Positions 1 to 5,589 of a DNA stretch of 6,733 nucleotides are shown one piece after another. Under the pieces are notes generated by a model. That model was not told the DNA's origin. It ran no database searches and saw nothing but the letters and a program-made list of their open reading frames with translations. How positions within the stretch are numbered: position 1 is the first letter of the stretch; every line of letters starts with the position of its first letter. Origin of the DNA: an uncultured Bacteroidales bacterium (lineage in GTDB: Bacteria; Bacteroidota; Bacteroidia; Bacteroidales; UBA4417); NCBI GenBank assembly GCA_903917425.1, contig CAIXAQ010000132.1, positions 1-6,733 of the forward strand, in the 5' to 3' direction. Both the position numbers and the translations under genes were made by a program.

Positions 1-284
1 ACGGGCAGGCTGCTGTGTGGGTTGCGAAAGTGATTGAGTGAAAGAGGATCGAAAGGAGCGTAACGAATGGAACGAAATGAAGGCTGGCTGGTGAAGCACT
101 TCTTAAAAGCTGAGCCGACGTCAGGAGGCTTTGCTTTAGTGCGTGGGAGCGAAGTAAAGATTGTGCGATGGCTGAGCGACCGAACCTGCCAGACTGAATG
201 CAGTGAAATGGAGTGGAGCGTATTGAGGACGAATGAACGAAATTGCTTGCAGCAACATGGGAAGTGGGTAGGATTCGAAGATTG

Positions 285-337
285 CTCGTCAACAGTACTA
301 AAGACTCGTTTCTCGTCAACAATACTCAAAACTCGTT
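285..337. repeat. Two-copy 26-bp direct repeat
   Basis: Copies at 285-310 and 312-337 begin CTCGTCAACA and end ACTCGTT. They differ at three of 26 positions (g/a, a/c, g/a) and are separated by one base, giving a 27-bp period. Looser CTTGTGA-like words follow at about 341-382. The role is unknown; such iterons near an element end could be recombinase arm sites, but nothing here proves that. Confidence 0.6.
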
Positions 338-402
338 GAACTGCTTGTTTACCTTGTCAAACGGCTTGTGATGCTTGTGAACCTGGAAAGTGGGGAGGTC
401 TT

Positions 403-441
403 TACAGCTGATAAGCCGAAGGATGAGGCTTATTTGCTGTA
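403..441. repeat. Strong hairpin with ATAAGCC/GGCTTAT stem
   Basis: The inner stem ATAAGCC (411-417) pairs with GGCTTAT (427-433) around a 9-nt loop. It is extended, across one small internal mismatch, by TACAGC (403-408) pairing with GCTGTA (436-441). No T run follows, so it does not look like an intrinsic terminator on either strand. Confidence 0.6.
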
Positions 442-458
442 GTGGGTGCAGTGAAAGG

Positions 459-484
459 CGTGGTTTCGAGGAACGAGAACCACG
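459..484. repeat. Hairpin with CGTGGTT stem and 5-nt loop
   Basis: CGTGGTTTCG (459-468) pairs with CGAGAACCACG (474-484), leaving a single bulged G near 477 and the loop AGGAA. It lies only 17 bp after the previous hairpin. No U-tract follows. This is a DNA or RNA fold of unknown function within the noncoding left region. Confidence 0.55.
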
Positions 485-562
485 GCTTGCAACTGCAGGG
501 AAAGTGCGGAGAGTGGGGAGGGAGGGTGGTGCAGGCAGTGGCTACTTGGCGAAGCCCGACAG

Positions 563-651
563 TACATAAGCGGCTTATAGGCACGTTTTAACTTGTCATC
601 TGATAACTCAAAATTCTCGTATACATAGTGACTATAAGAGCCTATTATGTA
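563..651. repeat. Long-range imperfect inverted repeat with an extrahelical insert
   Basis: The right arm at 640-651 (GCCTATTATGTA) is the exact complement of TACATAA (563-569) plus TAGGC (578-582). The 8 bases between them (570-577) would be extrahelical. The left arm also contains the competing odd palindrome ATAAGC-g-GCTTAT (566-578). The central segment holds another, ATAGT-g-ACTAT (625-635). The layout recalls folded single-strand recombination sites, but no integron-type core box was recognised. Confidence 0.45.
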
Positions 652-674
652 AAGTACGCGAACCGGTGGTGAAG

Positions 675-744
675 TGTGCTTTTTTCCTGGCGCGCCTCGG
701 TGTATTTGCTTTTTTCTGCAAATACCGTGACAGGAAAAAGCACA
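675..744. repeat. Nested two-level hairpin
   Basis: The outer arms TGTGCTTTTTTCCTG (675-689) and CAGGAAAAAGCACA (731-744) match over 14 bp with one bulged T. Inside, CGGTGTATTTGC (698-709) pairs with GCAAATACCG (718-727), with a 2-nt bulge and an 8-nt T-rich loop. The 8-bp palindrome GGCGCGCC (689-696) lies between the two left arms. This is the most extensive dyad in the window and is not explained by any gene. Confidence 0.65.
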
Positions 745-768
745 TGGAGACAACGGCACTGGCTGGGC

Positions 769-779
769 GGGGGGGGGGG
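769..779 (+). repeat. Run of 11 G
   Basis: An uninterrupted 11-G homopolymer sits directly before the heptamer tract, preceded by GGCTGGGC. Together with the many GGG triplets downstream it could form G-quadruplexes on this strand. The run may be length-variable or carry a sequencing error. Confidence 0.8.
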
Positions 780-785
780 AAGGGA

Positions 786-960
786 AGTGAATAGTGAAGA
801 GTGAATAGTTAGTAAGGAGTAAGGAGTAGGGAGTAGGGAGTAGGGATTGGGGATTGGAGATGGCGGATGTGGGATGTGGGATGGCGGATGTGGGATGTAG
901 GATGTAGAATGTGGGATGGCGGATGTGGGATGTGGGATTGGGGATGTGGGATTGGGGATT
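786..960 (+). repeat. Degenerate 7-bp tandem repeat tract (about 25 units)
   Basis: Reading from 786, the sequence divides into heptamers that drift along the array: AGTGAAT, AAGGAGT, AGGGAGT, AGGGATT and GGGGATT. After a 4-nt phase break at 856-859 come 14 units (860-957) of ATGGCGG, ATGTGGG and ATTGGGG. A 21-bp higher-order unit of three heptamers occurs at 860-880 and 916-936 identically, and at 881-901 with one change. It resembles the heptanucleotide short tandem repeats (STRR) known from cyanobacteria. It explains the spurious 7-residue-periodic Pro-rich frame on the minus strand. Confidence 0.85.
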
Positions 961-990
961 AATTCGTGTTTAACAGCAGGTAAAACAAAC

Positions 991-1017
991 CCAATCCGTT
1001 GCATGATTGGTTTTTTT
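991..1017 (+). terminator. Possible intrinsic terminator before the first recombinase
   Basis: CCAATC (991-996) pairs with GATTGG (1005-1010) across an 8-nt loop and is followed by seven T. Three extra A-T pairs are possible around a bulged C at 990. The stem is short. If active, it would stop + strand transcription entering from the left, which would insulate the recombinase genes from outside promoters. A weak promoter-like pair overlaps it: TTG at 999-1001 and TAATTTTA at 1020-1027. Confidence 0.4.
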
Positions 1018-1044
1018 ATTAATTTTAATGTTTTAAATATTCCA

Positions 1045-2439
1045 ATGAAAACCATTCGGCTTATACGATCAGTTCATAAGAATGAGGAACGTTTGTTTCT
1101 TGAATTTGACTATGACACTGAACTTATAGCACTAGCCAAAGCCATACCGGGAATAGCATGGAGCCGGACCCGAAAATGCTGGCATATTCCCGACACGAAG
1201 GACGCGTATGAACAACTACTTTCGGTTTTTCCACATATTGAAGATACAACACCCTTGGTACAACCCATGAAGGAAGCAGTTTTAACAGGGCCTGCAATGA
1301 CAGAAAAGATCAGGCAACAGATTACGGCTGGTATCGAAATTTGTGTGACAGGCAAACAAATACAGGTTAAGTTACCGAAGAACGAAACGGATATTCAATT
1401 TCTGCTCACGTTTAAATATGCACGCTGGAACAAAACCGGATTCCATTGGGTGATACCCAATTATGGCAACAACCTGCAACTGCTCGAAAACTATTTTAAT
1501 ACCCGCATAACCGATCTCGATTTCAGCAAAGAGCCGCTTCCAAAACCGGAGCCACCTATTGGCGAACAATACCCTATAACAGTCCTGCCCCCACTTACGA
1601 CTGAAAACAAAAATGACACTGAACGTTTCGGGCAATGGATGGAACAAAAGAGGTACAGTCCTTCCACTATTACAACCTATGTACAGGCAATAGGTGTTTT
1701 CCTGCGGTTTATTTCGCCCAAAACCAGTGCCGAAGCCACCAACCAGGATATGGAGTGCTTTGTATATCAGTATATGATTCCACGCAGGCTAAGTTATTCG
1801 TATCAAAACCAGGCTATAAATGCCGCAAAACTGTTTTTCAAACAGATGCGAGGCACGTTACTTATCACTGAACAGCTCGAACGCCCGCGCCGCGAACACA
1901 AACTGCCTAATGTATTGAGCAAGGAAGAAGTAAAAGCCATAATACAAGTGTTGCAAAACCAGAAACACCGTACTATGCTAAGCCTTATATATGCCTGCGG
2001 ACTTCGACGGAGCGAGCTGATAAATTTAAAACCCTTGCATATCGACTCGAAGCGGCATTTACTGATTGTATTGAACGCGAAAGGGAAAAAGGACAGGGTA
2101 ATACCAATTTCGGATAAAACTATTGAAATGTTGCGCGGGTATTACAAACTTTATCTACCGAAAACCTGGTTGTTTGAGGGGCAAATTACCGGCGAGCAGT
2201 ATTCGGAGACCAGTTTACAGGAGGTTTTAAAACATGCTGTCCGAAAGGCCAATATACATAAACCGGTAACATTGCATTGGTTGAGGCACTCGTACGCAAC
2301 CCATCTGCTCGAATCAGGCACTGATTTGCGGTATATACAGGAGTTATTGGGGCATAAGAGTTCGAAGACTACTGAGATATATACCCATGTGACCGAAAAA
2401 AGTTTAGGGAAAATAAAATCGCCATTCGATGATATGTAG
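1045..2439 (+). CDS. Tyrosine recombinase/integrase with duplicated N-terminal module
   Basis: Predicted 464-aa site-specific recombinase that cuts and rejoins DNA through a covalent phosphotyrosine. The C-terminal catalytic domain (about 285-455) shows the full set: R321 in GLRRSE, K346 in AKGKKDR, H411-x-x-R414, H437 in LLGHKS and nucleophile Y446 in IYTHV. A SAM-like core-binding domain covers about 190-275. The N-terminus holds two related modules, about 15-65 and 103-153, sharing the pattern W, R/K-T, W, IP, QLL, F (W39/W46/IP48-49 and W128/W135/IP137-138). I infer they are arm-site DNA-binding domains. The frame stays open back to 916, but that stretch translates heptamer repeats and the terminator, so ATG 1045 is preferred; ATG 1003 is the alternative. 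There is no clear Shine-Dalgarno site, as usual in Bacteroidota. Confidence 0.9.
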   Translation: MKTIRLIRSVHKNEERLFLEFDYDTELIALAKAIPGIAWSRTRKCWHIPDTKDAYEQLLSVFPHIEDTTPLVQPMKEAVLTGPAMTEKIRQQITAGIEICVTGKQIQVKLPKNETDIQFLLTFKYARWNKTGFHWVIPNYGNNLQLLENYFNTRITDLDFSKEPLPKPEPPIGEQYPITVLPPLTTENKNDTERFGQWMEQKRYSPSTITTYVQAIGVFLRFISPKTSAEATNQDMECFVYQYMIPRRLSYSYQNQAINAAKLFFKQMRGTLLITEQLERPRREHKLPNVLSKEEVKAIIQVLQNQKHRTMLSLIYACGLRRSELINLKPLHIDSKRHLLIVLNAKGKKDRVIPISDKTIEMLRGYYKLYLPKTWLFEGQITGEQYSETSLQEVLKHAVRKANIHKPVTLHWLRHSYATHLLESGTDLRYIQELLGHKSSKTTEIYTHVTEKSLGKIKSPFDDM

Positions 2440-2455
2440 ATAAATACTATCTTTG
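2425..2455 (+). promoter_or_regulatory. Candidate Bacteroidota promoter for the second recombinase
   Basis: TATCTTTG at 2448-2455 matches the -7 pattern TAnnTTTG exactly. The upstream element is only TTC at 2425-2427 (consensus TTTG/TTG), 20 bp away. It overlaps the end of the first recombinase gene and would give a leader of roughly 150 nt. The second recombinase and transposase could therefore be expressed separately from the first recombinase. Confidence 0.35.
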
Positions 2456-2505
2456 AGGATAAATAAGAAACGGATAAAACCGCATATATACACCCAAATT
2501 GGAAT

Positions 2506-2569
2506 ATATTGTACAGTTTTACCGTACATATAAAGGAGTTGAACTAAACCGCCCCCTTGCGGAGGCGGT
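2506..2569 (+). repeat. Two inverted repeats in the leader of the second recombinase
   Basis: The 174-bp gap after the first recombinase holds TGTAC (2510-2514) facing GTACA (2524-2528), extended by AT-rich pairing with a one-base bulge. It also holds a GC-rich hairpin, ACCGCC (2548-2553) with GGCGGT (2564-2569), whose loop contains a further CC/GG pair. AAAGGAG (2532-2538) lies between them with no sensible start codon at the right distance. Candidate roles are a recombinase-binding site or a translational attenuator; neither is demonstrated. Confidence 0.45.
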
Positions 2570-2613
2570 AATTTGATGGTAACTTTAAGGTGCCAACTTT
2601 AAAACAAACCATC

Positions 2614-3465
2614 ATGAAAAATCAAACTTCTCATCATGTTGAGCTGCTTATCCATGAGATGCAGCTTCGCAACTACAGCTCACGAACAATCCATACTTAT
2701 GGTGAGCTTATGTCAAAGGTAGAAAATTTTTATTCACTACCTCTTTCCCAAATTACATCACAACAGTTCAAGGATTACCTCCTGCGCCGGATTACCGGTG
2801 AATCCATTTCGACATCGATGATCAATCAATACATCAGTGCATTCAAAATCATGCAGGTTGATGTTCTTAAACAGGACTGGGAACAGATCAGGATTAAACG
2901 CCCCAGGCGTGAGAGGAGGCTCCCGGTAGTTTTATCACTTGGCGAAGTAGAAAGACTGATTGCCCTCACCCGAAACATTAAACACAAGGCTATTATTATG
3001 CTGGCCTATTCTGCGGGCCTAAGGCGTCAGGAAATCCAGCTGATCAAACCTTCGGCCATCGATTCTGCCCGTATGCAGGTGCATGTGGTACAGGGCAAAG
3101 GCAAGAAAGACCGTTACACCATACTCTCACCCAAGGCGCTGGAAATACTTCGGTTGTATTACAAAATTGAAAGACCATCCTGTTATCTGTTTGAATCCCA
3201 AGGCCGCAAAGGAAAGCCATTAGCCGATGAGACACTGAACAGTATTGTCAAACAACTTGCAGCAAAAGCGGGTATAAAGAAACGGGTTTCTTTTCACACA
3301 CTCCGCCATTGCTTTGCTACACATTTGTTGGAGAAGGGAGTCAATCTGAAGCTGATCCAGCAATTTATGGGGCATGTATCGATCAAAACCACTTCAGGTT
3401 ACCTTCACCTGGTAAATGTTAATCCGTCAAGCGTTGTGTCTCCGCTGGATTCCATGAATGTTTAA
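2614..3465 (+). CDS. Tyrosine recombinase (short, XerC/D-like architecture)
   Basis: Predicted 283-aa site-specific recombinase. A SAM-like core-binding domain (about 5-95) precedes the catalytic domain, with R137 in GLRRQE, K162 in GKGKKDR, H228-x-x-R231, H254 in FMGHVS and nucleophile Y263 in GYLHL. All catalytic positions are present, so it should be active. The catalytic half visibly resembles that of the preceding recombinase (shared GLRR, IKP/LKP plus IDS, GKKDR, L-YYK), so the pair probably arose by duplication followed by loss or gain of the N-terminal modules. ATG 2614 is chosen; a GTG at 2590 would add eight residues (MPTLKQTI). The 11-bp gap to the transposase gene suggests co-transcription. 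Confidence 0.9.
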   Translation: MKNQTSHHVELLIHEMQLRNYSSRTIHTYGELMSKVENFYSLPLSQITSQQFKDYLLRRITGESISTSMINQYISAFKIMQVDVLKQDWEQIRIKRPRRERRLPVVLSLGEVERLIALTRNIKHKAIIMLAYSAGLRRQEIQLIKPSAIDSARMQVHVVQGKGKKDRYTILSPKALEILRLYYKIERPSCYLFESQGRKGKPLADETLNSIVKQLAAKAGIKKRVSFHTLRHCFATHLLEKGVNLKLIQQFMGHVSIKTTSGYLHLVNVNPSSVVSPLDSMNV

Positions 3466-3476
3466 ATCATGAGGTC

Positions 3477-4637
3477 ATGGAAAACAAGAAACAAAACATT
3501 GAGCTTGCTGATATTTTAAGTGGCCAGGCAACGGATTTTCTGCGCAATCACAGCTTATGTGCGGAGCAGCTAAAAGCCTTCAATGCGATCGTGCAATGCC
3601 GAACTGCTTTACTTGGCGGGCACATTGATCGTTGCGACAAGTGCGGGTATAGCAGGCAATCGTATAACTCGTGCCGCAACAGGCATTGCCCGAAGTGTCA
3701 GTTTGTGAAAAAGGCACAATGGGTTGATAAACTGGCGGCGAACCTGCCACCGGTCAAACACTTTCATGTTGTATTTACCATACCCGGGTGTTTGCATAAA
3801 CTGTTTTACATTAACCAAGGCAAAGCCTACAGCCTGCTTTTTGAAGCTGCAGGGAAAGCGCTGATGCAGTGTGCTGCGAATCCCGCGTTTCTTGGGGCAC
3901 AGGCGGGGGCTGTTGCTATTTTGCACACCTGGGGGCAAACGCTGGTTTATCATCCGCATATTCATATGATTGTGCCTGCCGGTGGACTTTCCGAAGATCA
4001 GATGGAATGGATCCCTGCCGGGAGAAAGTTCTTTCTGCCGGTTAAAGCACTCAGTGCCGTATTCAGGGGAATCCTGTGCCGGTTGCTCGAACAGGCTGTG
4101 GCAGAGGGTGAAATCAAACTGCCGGATGAGATACTGAATTTTAGCATAATCAAGAATCAATGTTACCAGAAACAATGGGTGGTTTACTGCGAAAGGCCCT
4201 TTTCCTGTGCCGATAACCTGATACAATACCTGGGCAATTACACGCACCGGGTAGCTATATCGAATCACAGGATCAGGGAATACCAGGATGGGAAAGTGAG
4301 TTTTTGTTATAAAGATTACAAATCGGCAGGGTTAAAAAGGAATATCACACTTGATGCCGATGAATTTATCAGCCGCTTTCTGCAACATGTGCTGCCCTGT
4401 GGATTTTACAAAATAAGGTACTTCGGTTTTATGGCCATGTGTAACATGAAACTGAAATTACAGGCTTGTTTTAACCTGATCGAAAAAGCTGCTTTTCTTC
4501 CGTTACTGGAAGGTCTTACCGCATTGGAGGTATGGCGCAGTATTACCGGAGCAGACCCTTTACGTTGCCCAAAATGCAACAACGGCAAAATGGTACCTCA
4601 AGTAAGTATAGCTGTAAACCATCTGAAACCGGGCTAA
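3477..4637 (+). CDS. IS91-type HUH (Y2) transposase
   Basis: Predicted 386-aa single-strand endonuclease/transposase. The N-terminal zinc-binding region has C53-x2-C56, C66, H70/C71 and C74 (CRNRHCPKC). The metal-binding HUH motif is H161-I162-H163 within YHPHIH. The paired catalytic tyrosines of the IS91 family are Y251 and Y255 in YLGNY, followed by the family signature THRVAISNHR (256-265). The LPCGFYKIRYFG block (306-317) and a C-terminal CPKC (364-367) are also typical of the family. Length is within the usual range and there is no frameshift, so it should be functional. The enzyme nicks one strand at the element's origin end and transfers it by a rolling-circle-like route. The start at 3477 lies 11 bp after the upstream stop. 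Confidence 0.93.
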   Translation: MENKKQNIELADILSGQATDFLRNHSLCAEQLKAFNAIVQCRTALLGGHIDRCDKCGYSRQSYNSCRNRHCPKCQFVKKAQWVDKLAANLPPVKHFHVVFTIPGCLHKLFYINQGKAYSLLFEAAGKALMQCAANPAFLGAQAGAVAILHTWGQTLVYHPHIHMIVPAGGLSEDQMEWIPAGRKFFLPVKALSAVFRGILCRLLEQAVAEGEIKLPDEILNFSIIKNQCYQKQWVVYCERPFSCADNLIQYLGNYTHRVAISNHRIREYQDGKVSFCYKDYKSAGLKRNITLDADEFISRFLQHVLPCGFYKIRYFGFMAMCNMKLKLQACFNLIEKAAFLPLLEGLTALEVWRSITGADPLRCPKCNNGKMVPQVSIAVNHLKPG

Positions 4638-4653
4638 AAGCTGTAACACGCCA

Positions 4654-4664
4654 GTTCTTTGAAC
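4654..4664. repeat. Short dyad GTTC-TTT-GAAC
   Basis: This perfect 4-bp dyad lies 17 bp after the transposase stop. GTTC/GAAC is among the tetranucleotides known to flank the origin end of IS91-family elements. A site so close to the stop, with the only clear hairpin lying beyond it, makes it a doubtful boundary. Confidence 0.3.
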
Positions 4665-4682
4665 GGCACATCCATTGCTCAG

Positions 4683-4699
4683 TGGCTTATCAAAAGCCA
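4683..4699. repeat. Hairpin TGGCTT-ATCAA-AAGCCA downstream of the transposase
   Basis: A 6-bp stem with a 5-nt loop lies 45 bp after the transposase stop. IS91-family origin ends carry a subterminal hairpin, so this is the best visible candidate for part of the right end. No T run follows, so it is not a convincing terminator. It contains GGCTTAT, the word also found in the hairpins at 403-441 and 566-578. Confidence 0.4.
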
Positions 4700-4761
4700 T
4701 GATGGAATTGGTATGTCCCAGAATGAATAAAAATCAGCTGAATGAAAGACTCTAAACGCAC

Positions 4762-4995
4762 TTATGCAAAAATCACGCTTCCAAAAGCAATACTATACTG
4801 TATTATTCCCGAATATAAATATAGAATCCCCATAGCGGCATAGTCCAACTCGGTTTTATTCATCATTCCCTTCACAACTTTCAAATTACTTTTCATTAAT
4901 TTGTTAACATCTGCACTTTCTTTATACATTTGTGTGGGAACGATGAATAAAACGCTATACGTTACCTGCAAGCCTAAAAAACGACATTGCATCAT
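4762..4995 (-). pseudogene. Possible small membrane-protein gene or gene remnant
   Basis: On the minus strand a frame of about 77 codons runs from ATG 4995 to a TAA at 4762-4764. The downstream half (from about 4950) reads like protein, with A/T-ending codons, a charged middle (MYKESADVNKLMKSNLK) and a hydrophobic C-terminus (ILYLYSGIIQYSIAFGSVIF). The upstream half is less convincing, and the frame continues open into the TIR gene on the other strand. No family is recognised. It could be the 3' end of a gene truncated when the TIR cassette or the element arrived, a genuine divergent small gene, or chance. Confidence 0.2.
4900..4932 (+). promoter_or_regulatory. Bacteroidota-type promoter of the TIR operon
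   Basis: TTTG at 4900-4903 and TACATTTG at 4925-4932 match the -33 TTTG and -7 TAnnTTTG pattern of the Bacteroidota primary sigma factor, with 21 bp between them. Transcription would begin around 4938-4940, leaving an untranslated leader of about 90 nt. No other equally good match was seen before the TIR start. No clear operator overlaps it; a weak AACG/CGTT dyad lies at 4951-4963. Confidence 0.6.
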
Positions 4996-5029
4996 AAACA
5001 AATGAATATTAACAATTAAACAACAAACA

Positions 5030-5578
5030 ATGGCAATACTGACAAGAACACGGTTGTCTTTGCTAACAGAGAGCAAACTTGGAACTCGCATGTTCAGTGA
5101 AGCACTAAATGAAGCAAAAAGAGAAACTAGAACAACTGCTACAGTTTCCGTTTTCCTTTCTCATAGTCATGATGATTTAGAGAAAGCTGATGTAAATAAA
5201 ATCATTGTGATTTTGCGTAAAGCAGGCATTAGGGTTTACATAGATTCCTTGGATTCGTCATTGCCGCCTTTCACTAGTGCAGAAACCGCAAAGAAAATCA
5301 AAGAACAAATCAAACTGAACAAGAAATTTGTTCTACTAGCAACTAACAAAGCAATAAATTCAAAATGGTGCAATTGGGAGTTAGGATTCGGTGATGCACA
5401 TAAATATCTTGCACATATAGCATTATTTCCTTTAGCGGATACTTCTGTCGGATGGAATGGAAATGAGTATTTGAGAATTTATCCGAGAATTGAAGAAAGC
5501 GAAACGAGACCAGAGATATTCAGAGTAATATTTCCTGACGGAACTACTAAGTTATTAAGCGAATGGCTAACTTTTTAA
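5030..5578 (+). CDS. TIR-domain protein, putative NAD+-consuming enzyme
   Basis: Predicted 182-aa soluble protein. A short N-terminal extension (1-37) precedes a TIR domain (about 38-150). Visible motifs are the first strand and turn VSVFLSHSHDD (39-49), VYIDSLD (69-75) and the catalytic-site helix SKWCNWELG (111-119), with E117 at the position of the NADase glutamate. The start MAILTRTRL resembles the N-terminus of a common bacterial TIR family as I recall it, and the A-rich leader before ATG 5030 suits Bacteroidota, so this start is preferred over M21. Bacterial TIR enzymes cleave NAD+ or make cyclic ADP-ribose signals in anti-phage defence; that role is inferred from family and neighbours. 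It is first in the operon, close to or overlapping the membrane-protein gene. Confidence 0.85.
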   Translation: MAILTRTRLSLLTESKLGTRMFSEALNEAKRETRTTATVSVFLSHSHDDLEKADVNKIIVILRKAGIRVYIDSLDSSLPPFTSAETAKKIKEQIKLNKKFVLLATNKAINSKWCNWELGFGDAHKYLAHIALFPLADTSVGWNGNEYLRIYPRIEESETRPEIFRVIFPDGTTKLLSEWLTF

Positions 5579-5589
5579 ACACAAAACAA

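Larger units (their letters stand above)
1..1044. other. Structured noncoding region left of the recombinase genes
   Basis: No convincing protein gene lies here. The open frames on either strand are low-complexity (Pro/Ser/Ile/His-rich readings of the 7-bp repeats) or lack any domain-like pattern. The + strand is strongly purine-rich and packed with inverted repeats, a diverged tandem repeat, a G run and a heptamer tract, each listed separately. Positions 1-284 hold only loosely recurring GAACGAA/GAATGAA-like words and a small palindrome, TTGCT-TGC-AGCAA, at 243-255. I infer that this is the long noncoding flank or terminal region of the recombinase/IS91-type element. An unrelated intergenic region that happened to be the insertion site is equally compatible with the sequence alone. 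Confidence 0.55.
1045..4699 (+). mobile_element. Compound element: two tyrosine recombinases plus IS91-type transposase (ends unresolved)
   Basis: Three consecutive same-strand recombination genes define the core. Coordinates given run from the first recombinase start to the hairpin after the transposase. IS91-group elements move by rolling-circle-like single-strand transfer, lack terminal inverted repeats and make no target duplication, so their ends cannot be read from dyads alone. The left end may lie within 1-1044 or beyond the window. The right end probably lies between about 4640 and 4760, where composition becomes AT-rich. Upstream tyrosine-recombinase genes are known companions of some IS91-group transposases; two in tandem is the notable feature here. 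Confidence 0.6.

Noticed and set aside
67..339. 90-codon + strand frame in the left region
   Set aside because: It has no domain-like pattern, and its C-terminus is just the translation of the 27-bp repeat (SSTVLKTR/SSTILKTR).
402..759. Minus-strand frames across the hairpin region
   Set aside because: They are short overlapping frames with Pro/Ser/His-rich content, caused by the purine-rich + strand. No start context or family pattern is visible.
786..960. CRISPR-like array
   Set aside because: The periodicity is 7 bp with no unique spacers and no cas genes nearby, so it is a simple tandem repeat.
916..1044. 43-residue N-terminal extension of the first recombinase
   Set aside because: It translates heptamer repeats and the terminator-like hairpin, and the recognisable N-terminal module begins after ATG 1045.
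645..1055. Pro/Ser-rich 136-codon minus-strand frame
   Set aside because: The 7-residue periodicity is the direct result of translating the 7-bp DNA repeat, and the frame also runs through the nested hairpin and terminator. It is not a gene.
3609..4268. 219-codon minus-strand frame inside the transposase gene
   Set aside because: It is antisense to a gene with full IS91-family motifs, and no protein family is recognisable in it.
4951..4972. Integron attC-type site
   Set aside because: CGTTACCTGCAAG does not fit the GTTRRRY/RYYYAAC core boxes on either strand, and no IntI-type integrase is present. It is kept only as a possible boundary motif.
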